A DNA stretch of 64,000 bases, taken from NCBI GenBank assembly GCA_034231615.1, contig CM067307.1, positions 2,631,647-2,695,646 of the forward strand, written 5' to 3'. The position numbers and the translations under genes are program-made. Under the pieces are notes generated by a model that saw only the letters and a list, made by a program, of their open reading frames with translations, did not search any database and had not been told where the DNA came from. Below, piece after piece: positions 44,478 through 55,230 of this stretch. This DNA is from Meghimatium bilineatum (taxonomy: Eukaryota > Mollusca > Gastropoda > Stylommatophora > Philomycidae). Position 1 is the stretch's first letter. Each line of letters opens with the position of its first letter.

Positions 44478-45990
44478 CCCATCTTTGGTATTCTCACTGA
44501 TTAAAGCCTGCACTTCTTTCTCCACAGCTGTGTGACACCTTTCTCTGCATTCCCTACTAAGTGATATTACTACTCTCAAACACGTTTCGAAATCTGTGGG
44601 TAGACCTAACTATTCCGCACCTGCTGCCACATCCTGCAATCTGAACACGCTTTGTATGACATCCTCTGCACGTCCCATCCACGACCTCCCTCTCTTGAGT
44701 CTGCTACCTTTAACTTTCTGTATTTCGTAATTCAACGGGTGTTCCTTATCTGCATGTATTTGAAGGTACTCCCGTGCACGGAAATACTGTAATCTATGCT
44801 CAGCTGTTGGGCAGTCAAGTAGGTATCGCATAGCTCTTGTCGATGTGTCTCTTGTGCATCCCTGTATGATACGCATAGCTGCATTCTGGATTCTATTCAG
44901 TCTTTCCATGTGATTTTGGCTAAGAGTCAGAATTGCCAGTGCATATTCCACCACAGCCACAACCAAACCCTGGTACAGAAGAATTAATAATCTCTGCTCA
45001 CACTGTACAGCAGCCATAACCTTCATTGCTGCTAAGCCTTTGCCTGCTCTTATGATAATGTGGTCAACAAGTTCCCTGAAATTCAGGCTTCTGTCAAAAA
45101 ACACACCCAGACATCTCATTATGCTAGTTTTTTCTAAACTTTTCTCGGACAACGAAACTTGTGGCATGGGTGTCTTTACCATGTGATTATTCAAGGAAAA
45201 CCACGTCAAGAATGCCTTAGACGAATTAACCACTGCTCCCATATCTCGACACCAATTTGTCAGTCTGTCCAGCTCCTTCTGTAGTTCCACTATGCACTCT
45301 TCTCGATTTCTGCTCTGTCTATACACCAGGATATCATCGGCATATGACATTGTTCTGCCAACACCTGTGATTTGATTGCCAGCGATATGTACTGTGTATA
45401 CATTGACAAGTACAGGAGATAGAGGCGATCCCTGTGCAGACCAAGGCTAATTACCGTTGGTGCAGATATCCAGTTACCACACTAAAGAACTACTACCCTG
45501 TGCATCAGGGCGGCGCCAACCCAACGCACGACAAAAGGATTAACTGCAAGATTTAACAGCTGGTGCATCAAGATATCCAAGGACACCCTATTGTACGCAT
45601 CCTCAAGGTCTATTGCGACCGCACATGTCTCCATGCGCGAAAAGAACCCTTCACAAATATCCTGCGCAAATATGGCTGCATCCTGCCATGTCTTGTTTCC
45701 TGGACGATATCCTCCTAACAATGTTGGTAAACACTTATTTCTTTCAAGATAACACGATACCTTCCGGGTCACAATTTTTTCCAAAAGCTTGCCAATCGTA
45801 TTCTGCATTGTTATTATTCTGTAGCCTTGTATCCTGGTGTGGTCCTTCCCAGGTTTGGGTAGTGAAACTAAATAGCTGTGCAACCAGTCTTCTTTCATTG
45901 TGCCCTTTAGAAGGCTATTATTGAACATGTCCGCCAACTCTCCCAACTCCTCATCCGTTCTCCGACTAATGTCATCGTATCTTCTTTAAA
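44478..45990 (-). pseudogene. RT-RNase H LINE (family C), copy 2, RT half
   Basis: Two nearly contiguous minus-strand ORFs, 154 codons (45946-45482) and 246 codons (45350-44610), separated by a stop and a frameshift around 45400-45480. Motifs in order: LVSLPKPGKDHTRIQGYRII, ETCAVAIDLEDAYNRVSL (motif A), AQGSPLSPVLVNVYT (motif B), SYADDILVY (motif C, intact), VNSSKAFLTWFSLNNH, then LGVFFDRSLNF, VVAVVEYALAILTL, RIQNAAMRIIQGCTRDTSTR and TAVEKEVQALISENTKDGDVII, which joins the RNase H half at 41517. Among the best-preserved RT genes in the window, still disrupted. Confidence 0.9.
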
Positions 45991-46039
45991 TAAATCGTAA
46001 AAATGTAAAGAGTGTCGTTTTCTGATGTTAGTAAATAAT

Positions 46040-46335
46040 TCTTGTTTCCTAGTTGACAACTTCAATAATTTCCGTGTTTCGTAATTGACTATTTCATCTA
46101 TTTTCGTGCTTCGTAATTGATTATTTCAGCACTTTTCTTGTTTCATAGTTGACTATTTCATCAAATTTCTTGTTTCGTAATTGATTATTTGATAAATTTT
46201 CTTGTTTCGTACTTGACTATTTAGTCAAATTCCGTGTTTCGTAATTTACTATTTCATCAATTTCCACGTTCCAGAGTTGAATATTTTGAGCAATTTCCTC
46301 GTTTCTTAGTTGTTTATCTGAGCAATTATCTCATC
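46040..46335. repeat. 31-32-bp degenerate tandem repeat, about 9 copies
   Basis: Units of the form TTTCGTAATTGACTATTTCA, then TCAATTTTCTTG. Confidence 0.85.
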
Positions 46336-47009
46336 ACTTTTAACATACGTGGTACTCACAACATAATCATTTCTCTATCGCCTCAAACCTTTCCCTCACT
46401 TGTTGACTTATTGTTCAAAACTCTCGTCCACATGTCGGGGTGTTGTTTAGCGCTGACGTTCCTCACTTGTTGACTTATTATCAAAGACTCTCGTCCACAT
46501 GTCGGGTTGTTGTTTAGCTTTGACAAATGTTTTTTTTTTAAATAAACATTAAAAATAATAATTTCAATACTAAAATAACGAAACAACTGTTTGTCTCTCT
46601 GTACGTTTATTTGTCTACCGCAGATCACGTGATTTGTTCGTGCAAAACATAAACATGACGTCAGTGTCGATGACCTAGAAAAACTTTCAGATACGTCCAG
46701 ATGACATGTCAATCAACTAATATTGTATTCTGTGGAAAGAAAATAAACATTGACATGAAGATAACTGGATAACACTAACCTTGAACGTAAGTTAAACATG
46801 AATGAGGCATGTCTGAGTTAATTAATACACTTATAGATAATAATGTTTATACTTGGCAGGGGCAACTTCTGCTGTCGATGTTGAAGACGTCAAAAGTAAT
46901 CTCCAGAAATGCAACAAATTACTTCAATTTAGTTCAAGTTAATCTGGTTATTTAGGCAGAGCTTTCACATGGTGACACAAGTGTTTGACTGTGATGGGAT
47001 ATTGTAGAT
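46336..47009. other. Unassigned spacer with a 68-bp duplication
   Basis: Two copies of a 68-bp segment (CCTCACTTGTTGACTTATT, then CTCTCGTCCACATGTCGGG) lie at about 46391-46525. Otherwise unique AT-rich sequence. Confidence 0.7.
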
Positions 47010-47131
47010 GAATAGTAGAATGATAAAGAGTAGGATGATAAAGAGTAGGATGATAAGGAGTAGGATGATAAAGAGTAGGATGATAAAGAGTAGGATGATA
47101 AAGAGTAGGATCATAAATAGTAGGATGATAA
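47010..47131. repeat. 15-bp minisatellite AGGATGATAAAGAGT, left part
   Basis: About eight AGGATGATAAAGAGT units. The array resumes at 47878 after an inserted element. Confidence 0.92.
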
Positions 47132-47877
47132 CAATTATTCTTTATTCTTGATTTTTCATTAGAAACTGTCCTGACAGCACGTCGGGCAATCCCATAAGTG
47201 ATCCGCCCTCTGTTCCAGCAGCCGTCCGACTCGGTGGTGTCTCAAGTCTACTGCCGCCGAAACAGACGTCGACATCAGGTCACAACTTTGGCCCTTTGTT
47301 ATTAAATATTTTTTCAACAGTGTTCCTGTTCCTTTGTTGTTCAGCCCACCCACGCCGTGCCCGTAACTAGTTCAAGTACAACGTCGACCTGTCGGATCAG
47401 CATGGTAACTGTTATCGAAGGTTACGACTACATGATTGTATAGATGGCGTGCCATGAAGCTTCTATAAGAAGATACGCTCAATATAAAGGTAAAGTTTTA
47501 GAATAGAAGAAAGAGCTCCAACCAATCACCACAAAGTCCTTCTAAGGACTACCACCTTATAGTCTCATCAATATCAGAAACAGGCAGAGCCACAACATAG
47601 TCCATACAAGGACCGAAGCTAGGAGGCCCTACAGCGAACCCGGCTAACAGAGCCACATCATAGCAACAACCAGGCAGACAAGCCACCAAAACCACAGGTC
47701 CCCAACCGCCTCGATATAACCAATATGGACACCAGTCCTAGGTCGAAAGAAGCGGGCCTCGACCATATGAGGCATAAACCCCTACTTAACAAACAAAATC
47801 AAACAAAATATTTTCTGTTGCATGGTTTGTTTCTCTAGTGAGCCATTACTGAGACCCACAGATGCAACCGTATGCAC
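47132..47877 (-). mobile_element. Non-autonomous retroposon with a LINE C-like 3' end, copy 1 (746 bp)
   Basis: Interrupts the AGGATGATAAAGAGT array, with AGGATGATAA at both borders (47122-47131 and 47878-47887; also part of every array unit). On the minus strand it starts near CTGTGGGTCTCAGTAATGGC. It ends with the C-terminal coding trace of LINE C, KHHRVG-type then LLEQRADHLWDCPTCC, and a tail AATCAAGAATAAAG. No RT is present. It shares its 5' start and 3' end with the copy at 49438-49815. Confidence 0.75.
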
Positions 47878-48345
47878 AGGATGATAAAGAGTAGGATGAT
47901 AAAATGTAGGATGATAAAGATTAGGCAGATAAATAGGAGGTTGAAAAAGAGGATAATGATAAGCGTAGTTTGATTAAGAGTAGGATGGTGAAGTGTATAT
48001 TGATTAATTTTAAGAGTCGGCTGATTAAGAGTAGGGTGATTAATGTGTAGAGTAGCCTGATTAAGAGTATTGTGATTAATGTGTAGAGTAGCCTGATTAA
48101 GAGTAGGCTGATAAATGTTAAGAGTAGGCTGATTTAAGATTCGGCTCATTAATGTTTAGAGTAGGATGATTAAGAGTATGGTGATTAATGTATAGAGTTG
48201 CCTGATTAAGAATAGGCTGATTAATGTTAAGAGTAGCCTGATTAAGAGTAGGCTGATTAATGTTAAGAGTAGGCTGATTTAAGAGTCGGCTCATTAATGT
48301 TTTGAGTAGGATGATTAAGAGTAGGATTGCTAATGACCCTGAAAC
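47878..48345. repeat. AGGATGATAAAGAGT-derived array, right part
   Basis: Starts with the same 15-bp unit and drifts into longer units with GCTGATTAATGTTAAGAGTA. A 104-codon minus-strand ORF is a by-product. Confidence 0.88.
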
Positions 48346-49437
48346 TCTCGTCTACAAAATATCAATCAATCAATAAACCCGTAACCATTCAGGGTCGTAG
48401 GGGTACCACATTGAATGCTTCAGCAAAAAGATGCCTCAAGCAATTTCTAACCTCAGCGATGCGGATGAGTGAGGAAAAATCTGGACCTGTCCATTCCTTG
48501 ATGTATTCTGTCCATCCCTTTATTTGTTCTCCCCTTCTTCTTTCACCTTCCACAGTTCCTTGCAGTATTGTTTTTGGAAAGGAATCATGTCTCCATAAAT
48601 GTCCAAACCATGCTAGTTTTCGTAGTTTTACTACTGAAAGCAATGGTTATTGTACACCTGCATACATCTCTGCTTTATTTCTTACAAACAAATTGGTCTC
48701 ATGTTCCCTATAGGAAATTCGTAGAATTCGTTTGTAGCATTTGTACTCGAAAGCCCGTAATCTTCTCTCCATGTCCACAGTGAGTGTCAAACTCTCACAA
48801 CCATACAGCACAACAGAAAGTATCAGTGACTTATACAGTTTGACTTTCACTCCAACACTGATGTTACTTTTCCAAATCACCGTTAGCTTTGACAAGGACG
48901 CTAAAACCATCTCCACACTATTTTTAGTTCCGTTTTGCATTTTCCATCGCTGCATATCCTGGATAAGTTATTTGAAGGTATTCACCTCCTCAAGCTTCTG
49001 TCCATTCATCAGGATGTTAGTCTGCTTTTCTGTGTCTCAGCTGTTAACCAAGTATGTGCTCTTTTCTGTGTTGATTTCCATTCCGCACTTGGTGGTAACA
49101 TTTTTCTAACTTTGCTGTTAACTCTTGTAATACTTGTTCCGACCCAGCTATAAGATCAATATCATCAGCGAAATGCAAGTTGCAAATAGGGTGACTTCTA
49201 ATCGATATAGACGTATTGCAATCATGTAATGTATCCTTTATGATGTGCTCTAGGTATATGTTGAAAAGTACTGCTGATTTTATGCATCCTTGTCGAACTC
49301 CCACATTTGTTTTAAACTCTCCAATTATATTGTTTAATAAGTCAGCCCTACTTGTATTTTTGTACAGTGATTCAACAATTTCAGTGATTGTGGTTATCAA
49401 AATTAAATTGTCTCAGTATGTGCCATCAAGGCAAACA

Positions 49438-49815
49438 AACTGTGGGTCTCACCAATGGCTCACTAGACAAACCAATCATGCAATAGAAAACCTTAGTAGA
49501 TGACATGCCGTTATATTGAGGTTATCTTCTTATAGAAGCTTCATTGCACGTCATCTATACAATCCCGGAGTCGAAAACCTTCGATAACATTTACCATGTT
49601 ATTCAGACGGGCCGACAGTGTGCTTAAACTAGTTACGGGCACGGAGTGGGTGGGCGGAACAACACATAAACTTCTCGCAAAGGCCAGAGTTGTGCCCTGA
49701 TACCGACGTATGTTTAAGTGGCATTAGACTCGAAACACCATCGAGTCGGATGACTGCTGGAACAGAGGGCGGAGCACATATGGGAATGTCCTGAGTGCTG
49801 TGAGGCCAGTTTCTG
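49438..49815 (+). mobile_element. Non-autonomous retroposon with a LINE C-like 3' end, copy 2
   Basis: Begins at the same point as the 47-kb copy (CTGTGGGTCTCACCAATGGC) but lacks about 370 bp of its middle. It then runs through GAAGCTTCATTGCACGTCAT, GGGCACGGAGTGGGTGGGCG and GTGCCCTGATACCGACGT to the LLEQRAEHIWECPECCEASF coding trace. It lies in plus orientation inside the minus-strand LINE B, at the FDR-HD position of RT motif A. Confidence 0.75.
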
Positions 49816-50519
49816 ATCAATAATCATGTCAATCACGATCAAAGGCGTTTATAAAATCAATGAATGTGTCGTATAGATCACGTTGGTGGTGAATATGTTT
49901 TTAATTAATGTTCGGTTGTTAAAAATATTTTCAACAGTGTTCCTGTTTGCTCTGAAGCCAGCTTGCTCTTCTGCAATTATTTCTTCCGACTTGTTCTTTA
50001 TTCTGTTTAGTAGTATTTTGAGCATCACTTTACTCGGTGAGTTTTAAGGCTAATGGTTCTGTAATTCGTACACACTTTCACATTTCATTTTTTGGGAATG
50101 TGTATTATTAGTGATTATGTCCATACAGCGGGCCATTATTTTGTGCACCAAACATTCTGGCATATTTTGGTCATAATATTTACCACATTAATTCCCCCAT
50201 ATTTCAAGAGTTCTGCTGGAATGTTGTATATACCAGGTGACTTGCCTTCTGTCAATGTTCATATGATCTCTTTTATATCATCTACTAGAATATCGGTATT
50301 TCATTTTTCCGTTTTGTTTAGTTCAGAATTCTCTAATAAAATGTAGTCAGGATTGAACTTTCAATTATACAGCTCGTTGCAATACTTTGTCCATCTTTTG
50401 ACTATATTTGTTGTTTCATTGAGTATGTTTCCGTGCTTGTCTTGTATCTTAGATATCTTTGGTCCTTTTGGCTGTGTTATCTTTCTCAGAGTGTCGTATA
50501 CAATCTTACCGTTTCCGTG

Positions 50520-50918
50520 TTTAATTTCTTCATTGATGGTTTCACATTGTTCCTCTATCCACACTTCTTGTGCTTGTTTTATTTCTTCATTGATGGTTTC
50601 ACATTGTTCCTCTATCCACACTTCTTGTGCTTGTTTTATTTCTTCATTGATGGTTTCACATTGTTCCTCTATCCACACTTCTTGTGCTTGTTTTATTTCT
50701 TCATTGATGGTTTCACATTGTTCCTCTATCCACACTTCTTGTGCTTGTTTTATTTCTTCATTGATGGTTTCACATTGTTCCACTATCCACACTGCTTGTG
50801 CTTATTTTATTTCTTCATTGATGGTTTCACATTGTTCCTCTATCCACACTTCTTGTGCGTGTTTTATTTCTTCATTGATGGTTTCACATTGTTCCTCTAT
50901 CCACACTTCTTGTGCTTG
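50520..50918 (-). repeat. 57-bp minisatellite, exactly 7 copies, in a LINE ORF
   Basis: 399 bp made of seven 57-bp units (TTTATTTCTTCATTGATGGT, then TTCACATTGTTCCTCTATCC, then ACACTTCTTGTGCTTGT). On the minus strand this encodes seven 19-residue units WIEEQCETINEEIKQAQEV, in frame with the LINE ORF on both sides. The units predict a charged, helix-prone segment. Units differ at only a few bases. Confidence 0.96.
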
Positions 50919-51419
50919 CTTCATTTTCCTTCTGATGTTTTTGTTGACTTTTGCTATATTTCCCTGACTTTTCAGGAGCTTCTTTCTTAATCTTTTTTCA
51001 TTTCCCTTTGTTCTTCACACAATTTCAGGATGTCCTCAGTTACAAAAGGTTTGCGTGTTATTCTTTGTGTCCCTAATGTTTCTGTTGCTGATTCTAATAA
51101 AGTTTCATTCATGGCTTCTGTGAGAGGGTTAACATCTTCATATACAAGATTTAGAACTGGAAATTTTCCTCCCACTGTTACATCAAATATCTCTGCTATT
51201 TCTGGATCTTTCAATTTTTCTAGATTAAATCTTAATCGTGACCACTAACAGCTTCTGGGTCTCCGTGACACATAACTTAGGAATCACCGATGGCAACACA
51301 AGATTCCGGATACCAATGTCATTGACTGAGCTGGTATCCCTAACATTGACACTATTCTGATGTAATCTCAGATTCTGTGTGCAGTTCATGTGATACGTAT
51401 ATCAGATCATTGCCTGTCA

Positions 51420-51795
51420 AACATACTTCTCTCTATGGTGAATTGTAGAAGGACATACGTTCTCAATGTGGCAAACAGAAGTGTTTCAATAACTTCATAA
51501 AGACCTCATTGAAAGCGCTTGAAATAGGCCAAGATGCATGGCAAGAACTTGCACAAAATAGAGCTACATGAAGTTCTACAGTAAAAAAAAAAGACACAAC
51601 GCCTTGTGAAAAGAGAAGATTTGCAGCAGCACAATAGCGGAGAGTAGCTAGAAAGTCGCGGGTTGATTAAAAACAATTCAAAGTGGTCATCCAATGTCCG
51701 TACTGTCCAAGGACACATGCAACCAAAATATGTCTTATTTATCATCTGCGAACTCATAATAAACGGCACAACTCTAAATAAATTTCATAAAATAT
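51420..51795 (+). pseudogene. Zinc-finger LINE (family A) 3' end
   Basis: The plus-strand translation SLKALEIGQDAWQELAQNRA corresponds to the SLKHLNIHIGAWESLAQDRT stretch of the 12.6-kb ORF. After frame changes it ends in a C2H2 finger, QCPYCPRTHATKICLIYHLR plus TH. Truncated on the left, with stops. Confidence 0.8.
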
Positions 51796-51796
51796 A

Positions 51797-51917
51797 TGTA
51801 ATCAGATGGTTATCATCATCATCATGTGATGGACGAACAAAAACAAATCATAAATTGTATGTAATCAGATGGTTATCATCATCATCATGTGATGGACGAA
51901 CAAAAACAAATATAATA
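51797..51917. repeat. 61-bp duplication of the LINE A tail
   Basis: Two copies of GTAATCAGATGGTTATCATC, then ATCATCATGTGATGGACGAA, then CAAAAACAAAT. The ATC run and GGACGAAC match the 3' terminus of the LINE A copy at 13.9 kb, so the tail itself was duplicated. Confidence 0.8.
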
Positions 51918-52084
51918 CAAAATATAATAAAATATATTCAAACACGACCTGTACGGACAATACATTTCTGTTAGCATAGAGCAATTCTCCAACAATGTTC
52001 TAGAACTTTGTTTTCTGTGTGTTATGTCTCTTTTTGCTGTGTCGGAACTCGTGTTGTAGGCAAACACATTTGTATACATATTTT

Positions 52085-52170
52085 TTGTGTAGGAATATGT
52101 TTGTGTGTAGGAATATGTTTGTGTGTAGGAATATGTTTGTGTGTAGGAATGTGTTTGTGTGTAGGAAAAT
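52085..52170. repeat. 18-bp tandem repeat, about 5 copies
   Basis: Units TTTGTGTGTAGGAATATG. Confidence 0.9.
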
Positions 52171-52399
52171 ATTTGTACATAGAGTGTCTGCTAAAATAAA
52201 TACACGAGTTTATATAGGAATATATTTGTGTGTTGGAATATGTTTTCAAAGTTTATTTTCATTCACTGAGAAAACTTACAATAATCCCGTTGGTATACAA
52301 TACATTAAGATAACACAACGCCAGTTGAATCTGTTTTGTGCAAGATTCTCCCATGAATTTGAATCTATTTTGAAGTGAGTCAGTGATGTCTGTAGAGTG

Positions 52400-52940
52400 T
52401 CTGTAGAACGCTATTTATTGCAGACCTTGTGTTCTTCCCAGCGTGACTGAGCCTTCATCAACATTATATTTAAGCTTACAGACTTATTTTTCATCAGTAC
52501 TTCACTGTCTGGTATTTTATCCCACCAATGGATGTTGAGTATCTTACGAAGGCAGCTTAGGTGGATGTGATTGAGTTTTCTAGCGCGTCTGACATATACT
52601 GTCCATGTTTCACATGCATAAAGGAGTGATGATATTACTGCTGCTTAGTAAACTATAAGTTTCTTGGTAGTTGTTATTCCCCTTGTTTCCCATACATTTT
52701 TTCGCAGTCTTCCAAATGTGGCACTAGCTTTCGCTATTATGTTGTTTACCTAAGTATCGATGGTTACATCTTGTGAGAGAGTGCTGTCCAGGTAGGTAAA
52801 ATTATTGACTGCTTGAAGATTTTTTTTCTTTGATCCTTATATGGAGATTTAAGTGTGGTCTGTTTGATGTGGTTTGAAACATGACCTTCGTTTTATTTGT
52901 ATTGATCGTGAAACCAAAGTTGTCGCAACTTCAGTAACTT
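52400..52940 (-). pseudogene. Zinc-finger LINE (family A) RT-thumb fragment
   Basis: The minus-strand translation NNFTYLDSTLSQDVTIDT, AKASATFGRLRKNVWETRGI, SSLLYACETWTVYVRRARKL, HLSCLRKILNIHWWDKIPDS, closely parallel to residues 175-280 of the 12.6-kb ORF. Both ends are truncated and stops are present. Confidence 0.85.
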
Positions 52941-53159
52941 AGTTTTCTCCTCCCTTGAACTTTTGATTCATTTACTTTTTCTCACAGATGAATATAATTA
53001 CATCCAATACAAGACACCATTCACTTACTTTTTCTCACAGATGTATGGAGCTTGGTCATCGCAGCTATTGTCAAACCACCCCTTTCGGTTTGACCAATTA
53101 AAAGCAACACAATGTTGGGTTCCAACTTGTAGAGAAAATACATTTGAAATTACAAAATA

Positions 53160-54540
53160 CAAATGTAGCAAGTAGTAATGTATTCTAAACTAACAAAATG
53201 TAGCAAGTACTAATGTATTCTACACTAACGAAATGTAACAAATAGTAATGTATTCTACACTAACAAAATGTAGCAAGTAGTAATGTATTCTACACTAACA
53301 AAATGTAGCAAGTAGTAATGTATTTTACACTAACAAAATGTAGCAAGTCGTAATGTATTCTACACTAACAAAATGTAACAAGTAGTAATGTATTCTACAC
53401 TAACAAAATGTAACAAGTAGGAATGTATTCTACACTAACAAAATGTAGCTAGTAGTAATGTATTCTACACTAACAAAATGTAGCAAGTAGTAATGTATTC
53501 CACACTTACAAAATGTAGCAAGTAGGAATGTATTCTACAGTTACAATATGTAATAATTAGGAATGTATTCTACACTAACAAAATGTAGCTAGTAGTATTG
53601 TATTCTACAGTTACAATATGTAATAAGTAGTAATGTATTGTACACTAACAAAATGTGACAAGTAGTAATGTATTCTACACTAACAAAATACGACAAGTAG
53701 TAATGTATTCTACACTAACAAAATGTAACAAGTAGTAATGTATTCTACACTAACAAAATGTAACAAGTAGTAATGTATTCTACACTAACAAAATACGACA
53801 GGTAGTAATGTATTCTACACTAACAAAATGTAACAAGTAGTAATGTATTCTACACTAACAAAATGTAACAAGTAGTAATGTATTCTACACTAAAAAAATA
53901 CGACAAGTAATAATGTATTCTACACTAACAAAATACGACAAGTAGTAATGTATTCTACACTAACAAAATGTAACAAGTAGTAATGTATTCCACACTTACA
54001 AAATGTAGCAAGTAGGAATGTATTCTACAGTTACAATATGTAATAATTAGGAATGTATTCTACACTAATAAAATGTAGCTAGTAGTATTGTATTCTACAG
54101 TTACAATATGTAATAAGTAGTAATGTATTGTACACTAACAAAATGTGACAAGTAGTAATGTATTCTACACTAACAAAATACGACAAGTAGTAATGTATTC
54201 TACACTAACAAAATGTAACAAGTAGTAATGTATTCTACACTAACAAAATGTAACAAGTAGTAATGTATTCTACACTAACAAAATGTAGCAAGTACTAATG
54301 TATTCTACACTAACAAAATGTAACAAGTAGTAATGTATTCTACACTAACAAAATGTAACAAGTAGTAATGTATTCTACACTAACAAAATACGACAAGTAG
54401 TAATGTATTCTACACTAACAAAATGTAACAAGTAGTAATGTATTCTACACTAAAAAATACGACAAGTAGTAATGTATTCTACACTAACAAAATGTAAGAA
54501 GTAATAATGTATTCTACATTAACCAATTGTAACAAGTAGT
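53160..54540. repeat. 35-bp minisatellite, about 39 copies, with a 490-bp higher-order repeat
   Basis: The unit contains TAACAAAATGTAACAAGTAG, then TAATGTATTCTACAC. A run of rare variants (CACACTTACA, CAGTTACAATATG, GTATTGTATT, GTATTGTACAC, ACGACAAG) starts at 53501 and recurs in the same order from 53991, 490 bp (14 units) later. Confidence 0.95.
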
Positions 54541-54544
54541 AGTC

Positions 54545-54890
54545 CGCCAGTGATTTCTATCGTCAGTAATGCTGACACAAGTCAGGACAAAATCTTGTCA
54601 GTGCTTGATGTTGTCTATCATGCTTTTATTTGTCCTTCTCTACTTCTTTCACCTTCAACTGTTAACTAAAGTGTTATTTTTAACAATTAATCATGCTTGC
54701 ATGCATGTCCAAGCCATGCAAATTTTCATCGTGTCATCATTGATAGTAGTTGCTTCTTGTGGACATGTATACATGTCTATTTTATTTCTTACCTAAACAT
54801 TTGTCTTGTGTTCACTATAAGAGATTTGTAGAGTGTGTCTGTAATATTTGTATACGATTACCTGTAATCGTCTCTCCATGCCTGCAGGGA
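54545..54890 (-). pseudogene. LINE (family B) 3' fragment
   Basis: Minus strand: MERRLQVIVYKYYRHTLQIS, then YSEHKTNV-VRNKIDMYTC, then INDDTMKICMAWTCMQA and TDNIKH-type sequence. It lines up with MERRLQAFEYKCYRKILRIS in the 44-kb copy. Highly decayed. Confidence 0.75.
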
Positions 54891-55013
54891 ATGTCCAGGG
54901 AATGCATGGGGATTGAGAAACACTGGAATATTCATATTGAGGAACATGTCCAACCCGTACACTGGAATATTGATACTGAGACATACACCATAATAATAAT
55001 AACCCATAACCTG

Positions 55014-55230
55014 TCAGGGTCGTAGATGTGACACACTGGATACATCAGGGTCGTAGATGTGACACACTGGATACATCAGGGTCGTAGATGTGACACACTG
55101 GATACATCAGGGTCGTAGATGTGACACACTGGATACATCAGGGTCGTAGATGTGACACACTGGATACATCAGGGTCGTAGATGTGACACACTGGATACAT
55201 CAGGGTCGTGGATGTGAAACAATGGATACA
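55014..55230 (-). repeat. 31-bp minisatellite, 7 copies, from a LINE B 3' end
   Basis: The unit contains TCAGGGTCGTAGATGTGACA, then CACTGGATACA. On the minus strand a unit reads VSSVSHLRP then stop, the equivalent of the VAPLRP-stop terminus of LINE B. The array is continuous with LINE B sequence on its right. Confidence 0.92.

Larger units (their letters stand above)
48357..51250 (-). pseudogene. LINE (family B), minus-strand copy with internal minisatellite
   Basis: The 3' tail is (ATTG)n at 48357-48380. From 51250 downward it reads: endonuclease-RT linker WSRLRFNLEKLKDPEIAEIF, TETLGTQRITRKPFVTEDI, the seven-fold WIEEQCETINEEIKQAQEV repeat, KIVYDTLRKITQPKGPKIS, NILNETTNIVKRWTKYC, RT fingers and EKAGFRANR-type sequence with stops, FIDFINAFDRD, the inserted retroposon at 49438-49815, NVGVRQGCIKSAVLFNIYLE, NLHFADDIDLIAGSEQ (FADD intact), SVVLYGCESLTLTVDMERRL, KLAWFGHLWRHDSFPKT and VVPLRP. 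Paralogue of 41518-44466 and more decayed. No endonuclease is visible. Confidence 0.9.

Noticed and set aside
50353..50990. Plus-strand 185-204-codon hydrophobic repeat ORFs as membrane proteins
   Set aside because: They are antisense to the seven-fold WIEEQCETINEEIKQAQEV repeat of LINE B.
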